Assembly (NCBI RefSeq): GCF_019263705.2
Contig: NZ_JADQDK010000001.1
Span: 3,348,001-3,412,000 of the forward strand
Direction of reading: 5' to 3'
Length of the DNA stretch: 64,000 nucleotides
From: Pseudonocardia abyssalis
Lineage (GTDB): Bacteria; Actinomycetota; Actinomycetes; Mycobacteriales; Pseudonocardiaceae
Both the position numbers and the translations under genes were made by a program. Under the pieces are notes generated by a model that saw only the letters and a program-made list of their open reading frames with translations, ran no database searches and was not told the origin of the DNA. Positions 28,590-40,135 of the stretch are shown here, piece after piece (the first letter of the stretch is position 1; each line of letters opens with the position of its first letter).

Positions 28590-30064
28590 GCCGGCACCTC
28601 CGGTGCGACGAGGACTTCACGGGTGGACTCGTAGGCGGCGGCGACGCGGTACATCACGGCCTCGCCGAGTGCGGGCGCCATGATCTGCAGGCCGACCGGC
28701 AGGCCGTCGGACAGGCCCGAGGGCACCGACATCGCGGCGGTGCCCGCGAGGTTGGTCGGGATCGTGGCGAGGTCGTTGAGGTACATCGCGATCGGGTCGT
28801 CGACCTTGTCGCCGATCGGGAACGCCGTGGTGGGCGTGGCCGGGGAGACGAGGACGTCGGCCTGGCGATAAGCGGCGGCGAAGTCGCGCGAGATGAGCGT
28901 GCGGACCTTCTGCGCCTGGCCGTAGTAGGCGTCGTAGTAGCCGCTCGACAGCGCGTACGTGCCGAGGATGATGCGTCGCTTGACCTCGGGCCCGAAGCCG
29001 GCCTCGCGGGTGGCGGCCATGACCGCCTCCGCACTGGCCCCTTCCGACACCCGCAGCCCGTAGCGCATGGCGTCGAAGCGGGCCAGGTTGGACGAGACCT
29101 CGCTCGGCAGGATCAGGTAGTACGCCGCGAGCGCGTACTCGAAGTGCGGGCAGCTGACCTCGACGACCTCGGCGCCCAGCTTCTCCAGCTGGCGCAGGGC
29201 GGCGTCGAACGAGGCCTGGACACCGGGCTGGTAACCCTCGCCGGTGAGCTCGCGGACGACGCCGACACGCAGTCCGGACAGGTCGCCGTTCGCCCCCTCG
29301 CGAGCGGCCGCGACCACCGGGGGGACGGGGGCGTCGATCGACGTGGAGTCGAGCGGGTCGTGGCCGGCGATGACCTCGTGCAGCAGCGCGGTGTCGAGGA
29401 CGGTGCGCGCGCACGGGCCGCCCTGGTCGAGGGAGGACGCGCAGGCGATGAGGCCGTAGCGCGAGACGCCGCCGTAGGTGGGCTTGACGCCGACGGTGCC
29501 CGTGAACGCGGCGGGCTGGCGGATCGAGCCGCCGGTGTCGGTGCCGATCGCGAGCGGGGCCTCGAACGCCGCGAGCGCCGCCGCCGAGCCGCCGCCCGAG
29601 CCGCCGGGGACGCGCGCGGGGTCCCACGGGTTGCGGGTGACGCCGTACGCCGAGTACTCGGTGGACGAGCCCATCGCGAACTCGTCCATGTTGGTCTTGC
29701 CCAGGATCGTGATCCCGGCGGCGCGCAGGCGGCTCGTCACCGTCGCGTCGTAGGGCGGGCGCCAGCCCTCGAGGATCCTCGAGCCCGCCGTGGTCGGCAT
29801 GTCGGACGTCGTGAACACGTCCTTGAGCGCCAGCGGCACCCCGGCCAGTGGCGACGCCGGGGCCGTGCCGGCGGCGATCGAGTCGTCGACCAGGGCGGCC
29901 GAGGCGAGCGCGGCGTCGGCGTCGACGTGCAGGAACGCATGGACCGTGCCGTCGACGGCGCCGATGCGGTCGAGATGGGCCTGCGCGACCTCGACGGCGG
30001 AGACCTCGCGCGCGTGGATCTTCGCCGCCAGGTCGGCCGCGGTGAGCCGGGTGAGATCGGACAT
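28586..30064 (-). CDS. gatA: Asp-tRNA(Asn)/Glu-tRNA(Gln) amidotransferase subunit A
   Basis: Glutaminase subunit of GatCAB. 492 residues with the amidase signature: catalytic lysine in [10 protein letters not shown], cis-serine in [20 protein letters not shown], and the nucleophilic serine in [19 protein letters not shown] 30064 shares its first base with the end of gatC's stop region and the gene overlaps gatB by 4 nt, so all three subunits are co-translated. Confidence 0.97.
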   Translation of the reverse strand: MSDLTRLTAADLAAKIHAREVSAVEVAQAHLDRIGAVDGTVHAFLHVDADAALASAALVDDSIAAGTAPASPLAGVPLALKDVFTTSDMPTTAGSRILEGWRPPYDATVTSRLRAAGITILGKTNMDEFAMGSSTEYSAYGVTRNPWDPARVPGGSGGGSAAALAAFEAPLAIGTDTGGSIRQPAAFTGTVGVKPTYGGVSRYGLIACASSLDQGGPCARTVLDTALLHEVIAGHDPLDSTSIDAPVPPVVAAAREGANGDLSGLRVGVVRELTGEGYQPGVQASFDAALRQLEKLGAEVVEVSCPHFEYALAAYYLILPSEVSSNLARFDAMRYGLRVSEGASAEAVMAATREAGFGPEVKRRIILGTYALSSGYYDAYYGQAQKVRTLISRDFAAAYRQADVLVSPATPTTAFPIGDKVDDPIAMYLNDLATIPTNLAGTAAMSVPSGLSDGLPVGLQIMAPALGEAVMYRVAAAYESTREVLVAPEVPA

Positions 30065-30366
30065 CAGGCCTCCTCCCCCAGGATCTGCGGGACGCGGAAG
30101 CGGCCGTCCTCGGACGCCGGGGCCCCGGAGAGCGCCTGCTCCTGGCTCAGGCCGGGGCGCAGCACGTCGGCCCGGAAGACGTTCTCCAGCGGCACCGAGT
30201 GCGAGGTCGGGGGGATGTCGTCGGCTGCGACCTCGCCGACGCGCGCGACCGACCCGAGGATGACGTCGAGCTGGCCTGCGAAGACATCGAGCTCGGCGTC
30301 GGTGACGGCGAGCCGGGCCAGCCGGGCGAGGTGGGCGACCTCGTCACGGGTGATCGCGGCGGACAA
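30064..30366 (-). CDS. gatC: Asp-tRNA(Asn)/Glu-tRNA(Gln) amidotransferase subunit C
   Basis: Small stabilising subunit of GatCAB, 100 residues: [20 protein letters not shown] at the N-terminus and the C-terminal [20 protein letters not shown] segment that wraps GatA-GatB. First gene of gatC-gatA-gatB. ATG 30366 follows GGAGGGTCC. A 173-bp divergent promoter region separates it from the ACT-domain gene at 30540; no clear operator was seen there. Confidence 0.95.
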   Translation of the reverse strand: MSAAITRDEVAHLARLARLAVTDAELDVFAGQLDVILGSVARVGEVAADDIPPTSHSVPLENVFRADVLRPGLSQEQALSGAPASEDGRFRVPQILGEEA

Positions 30367-30539
30367 TGGACCCTCCAGGAACGGTAGAGACGGGGGCGGC
30401 GACGCCGGGCACGACCATCGGTCGGCGCATCGAGTCTAGTCCCCACCCCGACACGCTCCGTTGTTGCGTGCGAGGCGCCGGATCCTGACAGAATCGCTCC
30501 CCTGTGCCGCATCCGCGGGACGGGACGAGGAGGCGTGGC

Positions 30540-31196
30540 GTGTCGTTCCTGCTCCGGGTGGTCCTCCCGGACAAGCCGGGGAGTCTCGGGGCCGTGGCCA
30601 CCGCCCTCGGCGCCGCCGGTGCCGACATCCTCGGCGTCGACGTCGTGGAGCGCTCACGCGGGCACGCCGTCGACGACCTCGCGGTCGAGCTGCCGTCGGG
30701 TCGCCCGCCGGACGTGCTGATCACCGCGGCGGAATCGGTGCCCGGCGTGCAGGTCGAGTCGGTGCGACCGCACTCGGGCAAGCTGGAGACGCATCGTGAG
30801 CTGGAGCTGATCGAGGCCATCACCGTCGACCCCGGACACGGGCTGCAGCTCCTCGCCGAAGGGGTGCCGCGGATCTTCCGGGCCGGCTGGGCGCTGGTCG
30901 CGGCGCGCGAGGGCACCCGGGCCTACCGGATCGCCGAGAGCAGCGCCGCTCCCGAGACCCGAGCCGCCGACCTGCCCTGGCTGCCGCTCAAGCGCGCGAT
31001 CGCCGTCGACCCGGAGATCCATCTCGTCCCCTCGCCGTGGACCGACCTCGACACCGAGCTGGCCGCGGCCCCGTTCGGCCCGTCCACGCCGCACGCGCTG
31101 GTCGTCGGGCGTCCCGGTGGGCCGGCGTTCCGGCCGTCGGAGCTCGCCCGGCTCGCCCACCTCGCCGGGATCGTGACGACCATCCTCGGCAACTGA
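30540..31196 (+). CDS. ACT-domain protein (Rv3013-like)
   Basis: A 218-residue cytoplasmic protein with an N-terminal ACT domain (SFLLRVVLPDKPGSLGAVAT at residues 2-21) and a second half of alpha/beta character ending LARLAHLAGIVTTILGN. It has the same place next to gatC as Rv3013. ACT domains bind amino acids, so a sensing role is plausible, but no target is known. GTG 30540 is preceded by GAGGAGG. Its TGA overlaps the ATG of the PucR-type regulator by one base, so the pair is coupled. Confidence 0.82.
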   Translation: MSFLLRVVLPDKPGSLGAVATALGAAGADILGVDVVERSRGHAVDDLAVELPSGRPPDVLITAAESVPGVQVESVRPHSGKLETHRELELIEAITVDPGHGLQLLAEGVPRIFRAGWALVAAREGTRAYRIAESSAAPETRAADLPWLPLKRAIAVDPEIHLVPSPWTDLDTELAAAPFGPSTPHALVVGRPGGPAFRPSELARLAHLAGIVTTILGN

Positions 31197-32359
31197 TGGA
31201 CCGCCCCTGGGCGCGGGTGCCGAGCTGGGTCGGCGCGGCGGTGCGACCCGAGCTCTCCGGGGCGATCGAGGAGATCATCACCGTCGTCCGGTCCGAGGTG
31301 CCCGACTACACCCGCCCGCTGACCGGGCGCTTCGGCATGCGGATCACCGAGGGCGTGTCGGTGGCACTGAGCCAGTTCGTCGACCTGCTCGGCCGCGACG
31401 AGGCCCTCACCGACACCCGCGTGTACCGCGCGCTGGGGCAGTTGGAGCACCGCGAAGGGCGGACGCTGGCCGCGCTGCAGTCGGCCTACCAGGTCGGGAG
31501 CCGGCTGCTGTGGCGTCGCCTCGGCAGCAGCGCCACCGCCCGTCAGCTCCCGCCGGAGGTCATCTTCGCGCTCGCCGAGGCGCTGTTCACCTACATCGAG
31601 CAGCTCTCCGCGGCGTCGGTGGCGGGGTGGGCTGCGGAGGAGTCGAGCCGGGCCGGGTCGTTGCAGACGCGGCGCCACGCGCTCGTCGAACTGCTCTCCC
31701 AGCAGCCGCCCGCCCCCGCCGCGGAGGTCGAGCGGGCCGCGGGCGCCGCAGGCTGGCCGGTGCCCTCCCGGCTGGCCGCGCTCGCCGTCACCGACGTGGT
31801 GGAGGTGGCCGCGCGGATCCCGGCGGCGATCGCCGCCGACCTCGACCCGGTGGGGCTCGCGCTGGTCCCGGCCGTCGACCGGACGGGGTGGGTCGACCGC
31901 GTCCGCGGCGGCGTCGGCAACCGGCTGGCGGTGCTGGGGCCGGTCGTCGACGTCGCGCAGGCGCACCGCTCGATCGCCCGCGCCCGCACCGCGTGGCCGC
32001 TGCACGCGGCCGGGCGGCTCGGCACGGCCGACCGGCTGGTCCGTGCCGACGAGCACCTGCTCGCCCTGCTGCTGGCGGGCGAACCGGAGCTGGCCGACGA
32101 CCTGCGCCTGCGTTCGCTGGCCCCGCTGCACGACCTGCCCACGGGGGCGGCGGCGCGCGCGGAGGAGACGCTGCGGGCCTGGCTGGACGCGCACGGCGAC
32201 GTCACGGCGACCGCCGGGGCGCTGCACGTGCACCCGCAGACCGTGCGCTACCGCCTGGCCCAGCTGCGCGACACGTTCGAGGGGGCACTCGACGACCCGC
32301 TGGCCCGCCTGGAGCTGACGATCGCGCTGCGGAGCGCGCCGCCGGAGGACGCCCCCTGA
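31196..32359 (+). CDS. PucR-family transcriptional regulator
   Basis: A 387-residue regulator: N-terminal region beginning RPWARVPSWVGAAVRPELSG with a helical RsbRD-like sensor, a GGDEF-like middle part and the C-terminal PucR HTH (LDAHGDVTATAGALHVHPQT followed by RYRLAQLRDTF). Such regulators often govern neighbouring catabolic or lipid genes. The convergent fatty-acyl desaturase and ferredoxin reductase are the nearest candidates; regulation of these is inference. ATG 31196 overlaps the preceding stop by one base. Confidence 0.85.
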   Translation: MDRPWARVPSWVGAAVRPELSGAIEEIITVVRSEVPDYTRPLTGRFGMRITEGVSVALSQFVDLLGRDEALTDTRVYRALGQLEHREGRTLAALQSAYQVGSRLLWRRLGSSATARQLPPEVIFALAEALFTYIEQLSAASVAGWAAEESSRAGSLQTRRHALVELLSQQPPAPAAEVERAAGAAGWPVPSRLAALAVTDVVEVAARIPAAIAADLDPVGLALVPAVDRTGWVDRVRGGVGNRLAVLGPVVDVAQAHRSIARARTAWPLHAAGRLGTADRLVRADEHLLALLLAGEPELADDLRLRSLAPLHDLPTGAAARAEETLRAWLDAHGDVTATAGALHVHPQTVRYRLAQLRDTFEGALDDPLARLELTIALRSAPPEDAP

Positions 32360-32362
32360 AAT

Positions 32363-32415
32363 GGCAGTAAAGCCACTTTCCCGCCACGAGATGGCGGGAA
32401 AGTGGCTGTGCTGCC
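32363..32415. repeat. Long hairpin with AAAGCCACT core (copy 3)
   Basis: 24-nt arms (32363-32386 and 32392-32415) with two non-Watson-Crick positions and a 5-nt loop. Lies between the convergent PucR and desaturase genes, 16 bp before the desaturase stop; bidirectional terminator. The outer half GGCAGTAAAGCCACT is shared with copies 1 and 2, the inner half differs. Confidence 0.85.
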
Positions 32416-32430
32416 GAACGAGAGAGCGGG

Positions 32431-33645
32431 TCAGGCCGTCTTCGGGCTCCCGCCGGGCAGGGCGTAGCGGAAGATCTTGCGCAGCACCTTGAAGTACTGC
32501 TTCGGCAGCGAGCCCGCGGTGTAGGGCAGGCCGTAGCGGTCGCAGATCTCGCGCACCCGCGGGGCGATCCTCGCGTAGTGGTTGCTGGGCACGTCCGGGA
32601 ACAGGTGGTGCTCGATCTGGTGGCTCAGGTTGCCCGTCATCAGGTGGAACGTCGGGCTGCCGGTGAGGTTGGCCGAGCCGAGCATCTGGCGGACGTACCA
32701 CTCGCCCTGCGTCTCGTTCTCCAGCCGCGACTCCTCGAACGTCTCCGTGCCGTCGGGGAAGTGGCCGCAGAAGATGACGGCGTGCGACCAGATGTTGCGG
32801 ATCGTGTTGGCCGTGAGGTTCGCGGCGGCCGTCTGCACGAAGCCCGGGCCGGACAGCAGCGGGAACAGCAGGTAGTCCTTGGCGAGCTGCTTGCGCGTCT
32901 TGCCCCACAGGGCCTTGAGCTCGGCCTTGGCCTCCGACCAGGGCTTGCTGCCCTCCTGGACCTTCTCCAGCTCGATGTCGTAGATCGCGATGCCCCACTC
33001 GAAGATCAGCGAGAGGCCGAGGTTCGTGAGCGGCTGGAACAGGTCCGCGGGCTTCCACGGCTGCTCCGGCGTGACGCGCATGACCGCGTAGCCGAGGTCG
33101 CGGTCCTTGCCCCGCACGTTGGTGAACGTGTGGTGCTCGTAGTTGTGCGACTTCTGCCACGACTTCGACAGCGAGGCGTGGTCCCACTCCCACGTGGTGG
33201 AGTGGATCTTCGGGTCCTTCATCCAGTCCCACTGGCCGTGCAGGACGTTGTGCCCGATCTCCATGTTGTCCATGATCTTGGCGACCGACAGCGCCGCCGT
33301 GCCCGCGAGCCAGGCCGCCGGGTTCAGCGAGAAGATCAGCGCCCCGCGGCCGGCGATCTCCAGGCCGCGCTGCAGCCTGATGACGTTGTGGATGTAGCGC
33401 GCGTCGGACTCGCCGAGGCCGGCGATGACCTCCTCGCGGATCGCGTCCAGCTCGGCGGCCAGCGCGTCGGTCTGCTCGGACGTCAGGTGGGCCGCGGCAC
33501 TCGGGGCGATCGTCGGGACGGTGCCCGAGATGCGGCTGGGCAGCGGGTTCTCGAGCACCATCGGCTCGGCGACGGGGGCCGCGGAACGGGCGTCGACGCG
33601 CGTGGTCGTGCGGGGTGTGGCGGGACGGTTCTCGGTGATGGTCAT
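32431..33645 (-). CDS. Membrane fatty acyl desaturase (DesA3-like)
   Basis: A 404-residue di-iron desaturase. All three histidine clusters are present: HNVLHGQWDW, HNYEHHTFTN and NLSHQIEHHLFPD. Hydrophobic segments around residues 100-120 and 215-235 and further on fit the membrane-embedded fold. The neighbour downstream of its promoter, the ferredoxin/NAD(P)H reductase at 33658, starts only 12 bp away and is transcribed first; the pair mirrors DesA3-Rv3230c, where the reductase feeds electrons to an acyl-CoA delta-9 desaturase. Acyl-CoA specificity is inferred. ATG 33645 behind AGGGAGATCCGC. Confidence 0.9.
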   Translation of the reverse strand: MTITENRPATPRTTTRVDARSAAPVAEPMVLENPLPSRISGTVPTIAPSAAAHLTSEQTDALAAELDAIREEVIAGLGESDARYIHNVIRLQRGLEIAGRGALIFSLNPAAWLAGTAALSVAKIMDNMEIGHNVLHGQWDWMKDPKIHSTTWEWDHASLSKSWQKSHNYEHHTFTNVRGKDRDLGYAVMRVTPEQPWKPADLFQPLTNLGLSLIFEWGIAIYDIELEKVQEGSKPWSEAKAELKALWGKTRKQLAKDYLLFPLLSGPGFVQTAAANLTANTIRNIWSHAVIFCGHFPDGTETFEESRLENETQGEWYVRQMLGSANLTGSPTFHLMTGNLSHQIEHHLFPDVPSNHYARIAPRVREICDRYGLPYTAGSLPKQYFKVLRKIFRYALPGGSPKTA

Positions 33646-33657
33646 GTGCGGATCTCC

Positions 33658-34719
33658 CTACAGCTCGATCTCGACGTCACCGGCGGCGCCGGACACGCAG
33701 GTCCGGACGATGTCGCCCGGGGTGTCGTACAGCTCGCCGGTGTTGAGGTCACGGACGGCGCCCGAGCGCAGGCGCCCGACGCAGGTGTGGCAGATGCCCA
33801 TGCGGCAGCCGTTGGGCAGGACCGCTCCCGCGGCCTCCCCGGCCACCATGAGCGGCGTACCGGGGGCGGCCTCGGCGGCGATGCCGCTGGTGGTGAACGA
33901 GACGGTGCCGCCGGTGCTGTCGCCGGCGAAGGCCGGAGGGACGAAGCGCTCGACGTGCAGCGAGTCGGGGTCGCCGGAGCGGTCCCAGTGGGCGGTGAGG
34001 TCGTCGAGCATGCCTGCGGGGCCGCAGATCCAGGCCTGGCGCGCGGCCCAGTCGGGCACGCAGTCGCCGAGGGTCTCCGGGCTCAGCCGTCCCTCCAGCG
34101 CCGTGTGCCGCTCGATCAGGCGCAGCCCGGTCGACGCGGCCAGCGCCCGCAGCTCCAGGCCGAAGACCATGTCGCGCGGGGTGCGGTCGCAGTGCACGAG
34201 CACCGCGCCGTCGAGGGTCTCGGGACGGGTGGCCGCCAGCTCGCGCAGCATCCCCATCACCGGGGTGATGCCGCTGCCCGCGGTGACGAACAGCAGCTTC
34301 TCCGGCACCGGGTGCGGCAGCACGAACTCGCCCGCGGGCGGTCCGAGGCGCACGACCGTGCCGACCGGGGTGCGGTGCGCCAGCTCGCCGGAGACCGCGC
34401 CGCCGGGGATCGCGGTGACGGTGACGGCGAGCAGGTCGTCGGCCGGGCGGGAGGTGGCCGAGTACGTGCGCCAGTTCCACACGCCGTCGAGCCGCACGCC
34501 GATGCCGACGAACTGCCCCGGCCGGTGTCGGGTGCGCGCGCGGCCGGGCTTGAGCAGCAGTGTCGTGGTGTCGGCGGTCTCCCTGCGCAGCCCCACGACC
34601 CTGGCGTGCGGCTCGCTCACCGACCACATCGGGTTGAGCGTGCCGAGCACGTCGTCGGGCAGCAGGGGCTGAGTCAGCCATCCCGCTGCCGTGTAGGCCC
34701 GTCGGCCGATCGCACTCAT
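33658..34719 (-). CDS. Ferredoxin--NAD(P)H oxidoreductase, electron donor of desaturase
   Basis: A 353-residue flavo-iron-sulfur reductase: FAD-binding domain with RTYSATSRPADD, NAD(P)-binding domain with FVTAGSGITPVMGMLRELA and the C-terminal plant-type [2Fe-2S] domain with cysteines in LPNGCRMGICHTCVG and a fourth in IVRTCVSG. It shuttles electrons from NAD(P)H to the adjacent desaturase, as Rv3230c does for DesA3. ATG 34719 (MSAIGRR) is taken as start; ATG 34728 (MGVMSAIG) is equally possible. First gene of the two-gene operon with the desaturase. Confidence 0.9.
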   Translation of the reverse strand: MSAIGRRAYTAAGWLTQPLLPDDVLGTLNPMWSVSEPHARVVGLRRETADTTTLLLKPGRARTRHRPGQFVGIGVRLDGVWNWRTYSATSRPADDLLAVTVTAIPGGAVSGELAHRTPVGTVVRLGPPAGEFVLPHPVPEKLLFVTAGSGITPVMGMLRELAATRPETLDGAVLVHCDRTPRDMVFGLELRALAASTGLRLIERHTALEGRLSPETLGDCVPDWAARQAWICGPAGMLDDLTAHWDRSGDPDSLHVERFVPPAFAGDSTGGTVSFTTSGIAAEAAPGTPLMVAGEAAGAVLPNGCRMGICHTCVGRLRSGAVRDLNTGELYDTPGDIVRTCVSGAAGDVEIEL

Positions 34720-34818
34720 AACACCCATACATGCAACGGTATTGCGCTTTTCGACGAGACACCACGGCGTCGGCCACGATGGAGCGGCTATTTCTGTTGC
34801 GAATCCCAAGAATGCTTG

Positions 34819-35538
34819 TCAGAAGCGTAGCTTGAGGGCCGTCTCCACGAGATCGTCGTTACCTGTACCCAGCCAGCCGTCCGGACGAACCAGGACGTCC
34901 TCGAAACCGATGCGGGTGTCGAGGTTGTTGCGCATGGCGTACTCGAGCACCGGCCAGGCGCCGTCCTCCTCGCCGTGCAGCAGCACCGGGACCTGCAGCG
35001 GGCCGAGCGCACGGAGGATGCGGACGCCCTCGGCGACGGCCGTGTCCGGGTCGGGGACCGTCGACTCGGCGAGGACCCGCACCGTGCCGGGCGGGATGCC
35101 GGTGGTGCGCAGCGTGACGGCGTCGCCCCCGGTCCACACCCCGAGCTCGACGCCGATGCCGACGGACGCGGCGGCCGCGCACACGTCGGTCCAGCCCTTC
35201 TCGTGGACGTTGACCGAGCAGACGTCCGGCTTTCCCATCCCGAGGCGGCCCCAGGCGAGCACCGCCTCGATGCGCAACCGCGGGTCGGGCTGGATCCACC
35301 GGCCGGTGGTCACCCCGATCTCCATGTGCGGCACCTCGTTGCGGATGGCCGCCACCGCGTCGGCGACGTGCACCGGGTCGAGGGTCTCCTCGGCGTCCGG
35401 GCCCCGCGGGTGGACATGCACGGAGGCGATGCCGTGCAGCGCGACGGCCCGGGCGTCACGCGCGAGGTGGCGGGCCAGCACGGGCAGCGCGGGATGCGCG
35501 TCAGCGGGACGCGAGCCGTTCAGTACTGCCTGTAGCAC
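34819..35538 (-). CDS. BKACE-family (DUF849) beta-keto acid cleavage enzyme-like
   Basis: A 239-residue TIM-barrel protein with family landmarks: the N-terminal strand LQAVLNGSRP, metal-binding SVHVHPRGPDAEETL (H-x-H), a strand region IGVTTGRW and the glutamate-rich C-terminal LLHGEEDGAWPVLEYAMRNN. It is somewhat shorter than the usual 270-300 residues. BKACE enzymes condense a beta-keto acid with acetyl-CoA to yield acetoacetate and a CoA ester; the substrate varies widely. GTG 35538 is used since the first strand begins immediately after. It lies upstream of the reductase-desaturase operon with a 99-bp gap, so may be separate. Confidence 0.75.
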   Translation of the reverse strand: MLQAVLNGSRPADAHPALPVLARHLARDARAVALHGIASVHVHPRGPDAEETLDPVHVADAVAAIRNEVPHMEIGVTTGRWIQPDPRLRIEAVLAWGRLGMGKPDVCSVNVHEKGWTDVCAAAASVGIGVELGVWTGGDAVTLRTTGIPPGTVRVLAESTVPDPDTAVAEGVRILRALGPLQVPVLLHGEEDGAWPVLEYAMRNNLDTRIGFEDVLVRPDGWLGTGNDDLVETALKLRF

Positions 35539-35941
35539 CAGCGCACCCCCGTCACAGGCGGATCGTAGCCCCCGCCCCGATCCCCCACCCCGTCCGTGTG
35601 GAGACGCCCCGCAGCGGCGGGCCGGATCCCGGACCATGATCACGGAGCGGTGGACCGGGCGGAGATCCGGGGTGGCTGAGCTGAAGCGGCCGGTGACGGA
35701 CCCGACGCGGCGATCCCGGATCCCGGGGTGCGGCCCTGCCGTAGCCCGGGAGCCGGCCCGGTCGTGGCCCGCGCGGATGGTCACGCCACCTACGCGAACC
35801 GGCGCGCGTGCGGGGTGTGCGTTGCGCGCCGGGAGGGGCGGGTGAACGCCGCGCCCGGCAGCACCCGGCGGCACCCGGCGGGCGCGGGCCGCCCGCAGGC
35901 ACGGAGCCTGAGCCGGCACCACATGCGGCCTCGGACGAGGG

Positions 35942-35981
35942 CACGACGGCACGACGGCACGACGGCACGACGGCACGACGG
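35942..35981. repeat. 8-bp tandem repeat (CACGACGG x5)
   Basis: Five perfect copies of CACGACGG, ending 3 bp before the long palindrome at 35984. Not a multiple of three and not in a gene. Confidence 0.95.
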
Positions 35982-35983
35982 GA

Positions 35984-36053
35984 GTCATGATCACCGTCTC
36001 GGCGCGTGTCCGGCAAGGAACTGCCGGACACGCGCCGAACTGGTGATCATGAC
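35984..36053. repeat. 70-bp two-tier palindrome
   Basis: Outer arms GTCATGATCACC / GGTGATCATGAC (12 bp) and inner arms GGCGCGTGTCCGGCA / TGCCGGACACGCGCC (15 bp) separated by 5-nt bulges on both sides and a 6-nt central loop. It is far from gene ends (445 bp past the start of the BKACE gene, 260 bp past the ligA stop), so a simple terminator role is not obvious; a structured RNA, a protein-binding site or a remnant element are possible. Confidence 0.8.
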
Positions 36054-36277
36054 CGGATCCGGGGGGGACGCGAGCAGCCGGCACAGCCCTATCGACGCAC
36101 GCTGCCCGTCAGCACAGCCCGATCGACGCGCGCGCTCCCGGGCCGAGCCACCATGATCGTCGGCAACCGCACCCCGCGGCCCTCCGCGGGGCCGCTGCGT
36201 GCGGCTCGCGGCGATCACCGCCCCGCCGGGCTGGTACCGGCCCGTTGCGCGACGGTGTGCGGTGCCCCATGGCGGAG

Positions 36278-36299
36278 CGCGAGCCGACGTCGGCTCGCG
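36278..36299 (-). terminator. Palindrome after ligA
   Basis: Perfect 22-bp palindrome (arm CGCGAGCCGAC, no spacer) 13 bp past the ligA stop; likely terminator. Confidence 0.6.
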
Positions 36300-36312
36300 A
36301 CGGCCGGGCGGG

Positions 36313-38871
<2,559 letters not shown>

Positions 38872-40110
38872 TCACCGCCCGTCGGACCCCCCGTTCGGGT
38901 CCTCGTCGGGCGGGTCGAGGAACGCCGCCCCCAGCTCGCGGCTCAGCTCCAGCGCACGGCGGGCCCAGTGCGGGGACGCGCCGGCGAGCCCGCAGGTGGG
39001 CGTGGGAACGCACAGCGAGGAGAGGCGGACGCGGTCGAAGCCGAGGCGGTCGGCGAGGTCGAACGCGGGCTGAGCGAGCAGCCGCGACGTGACGCGCCCA
39101 CGCGGTTCGGTCGACGGGACCAGTCCGAGCAGCAGCGGCGTGCCGGCGTCCCAGATCTCGCCGATGCGGTCGAGCGCGGCGGGCTCGGCGGTGCGCCCGG
39201 AGACGGCGGGCCGGGTGGCGTCGACCGACACCGCCGACGCCCCGACGTTCGCGAGCAGCCGCAGCGGTGCGTCGTCGGCGCAGCAGTGGAGCACGACGGG
39301 CACGCCGAGCGCGGCGACGAGGTCGCGCAGCACGTCCGACGCCGCCTGGTCGCTGACGCCGCGCACCGTCCCGTAGCCGGACGGGGTCGGGATGCGCGCA
39401 CCGAGGACGGCGGGCAGCGACGGCTCGTCGAGCTGCAGGAGCACCTGCGCGCCGGTGCGGGCGGCGACCTCGGCGACGTGCACGCGCAGGCCCTCGGTGA
39501 GGCTCGCGGCGAACTCGCGCACGGCCCCGTGGTCGGTCAGGACGCGGTGCCCGGTGCGCAGCTCGACGCCCGCGGCGAGCGTCCACGGACCCGTGGCCTG
39601 CACCTTCACCCAGCCGGGGCGGACGCGCTCGCACACCTCCTGGAGGGCGTCGAGGTCGAAGCGCAGGAGGTCGACGCCCCGGGAGTGGTCGCGGCCGGGG
39701 CGCGACGCCACCCGGTACCCCGACGGCCGCACCTCCACCGCGATGTCGACGAGCAGCGCCGCGGTCCGGCCGATCATGTCGGCGCCGACGCCACGCGCGG
39801 GCAGCTCCGGCAGGTACGGCAGCAGCGGGAGCTCCCCCGCGACGACGCCGGCGGACTCCCGCACGTCGTCGCCGGGCATCGATCCGACGCCGGTGGCGGC
39901 GCCGTCGGGCCAGCGGGGCAGCTCGACCGGTTCCGCGTCCTCCTCCTCGACCACCGAGACGGTGGCCCGCGTGGGCGGGGCGTCACCGGGGCGCGCGTCG
40001 CCCAGACCGGCAGCCGCGAGGGCGGCGGCCAGAGGGTCCTCCGGCTCGGGAGGGGCGGGGGCGAGCCCGGCGGCGGCGAGCGCGGCGGCCAGCGGATCGT
40101 CGGTGCTCAT
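38872..40110 (-). CDS. Cobalamin-independent methionine synthase-like protein (Rv3015c-like)
   Basis: A 412-residue protein related to the C-terminal (MetE) barrel. The conserved segment GVGSMPGDDVRESAGVVAGE, LLQLDEPSLPAVLGARIPTP, VVLHCCADDAP and the C-terminal CVPTPTCGLAG with a cysteine ligand are visible; His and Cys in LHCC resemble the zinc site. It is too short for a full MetE and lacks the N-terminal folate domain, so methionine synthesis is unproven. The first 45 residues hold two copies of DPLAAALAAAGL, a repeat not expected in the family. ATG 40110. It precedes ligA by 30 bp, the Rv3014c-Rv3015c arrangement. Confidence 0.85.
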   Translation of the reverse strand: MSTDDPLAAALAAAGLAPAPPEPEDPLAAALAAAGLGDARPGDAPPTRATVSVVEEEDAEPVELPRWPDGAATGVGSMPGDDVRESAGVVAGELPLLPYLPELPARGVGADMIGRTAALLVDIAVEVRPSGYRVASRPGRDHSRGVDLLRFDLDALQEVCERVRPGWVKVQATGPWTLAAGVELRTGHRVLTDHGAVREFAASLTEGLRVHVAEVAARTGAQVLLQLDEPSLPAVLGARIPTPSGYGTVRGVSDQAASDVLRDLVAALGVPVVLHCCADDAPLRLLANVGASAVSVDATRPAVSGRTAEPAALDRIGEIWDAGTPLLLGLVPSTEPRGRVTSRLLAQPAFDLADRLGFDRVRLSSLCVPTPTCGLAGASPHWARRALELSRELGAAFLDPPDEDPNGGSDGR

Positions 40111-40135
40111 ACCGGGGTGTCTACCAGGCGGGCCG

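Larger units (their letters stand above)
35539..36312. other. Gene-poor interval with palindromes
   Basis: About 770 bp between the BKACE gene and ligA without a convincing gene on either strand: open frames are low-complexity and unlike proteins. The interval holds an 8-bp tandem repeat, a 70-bp two-tier palindrome and a 22-bp palindrome described separately, plus CATGATC motifs at about 35635 and 36152 that echo the palindrome's outer arms. No tRNA or riboswitch fold was recognised. Confidence 0.6.

Noticed and set aside
35728..36156. Open frames in the ligA upstream gap as genes
   Set aside because: They cross the tandem repeat and palindromes, have skewed composition and no ribosome sites or family resemblance.
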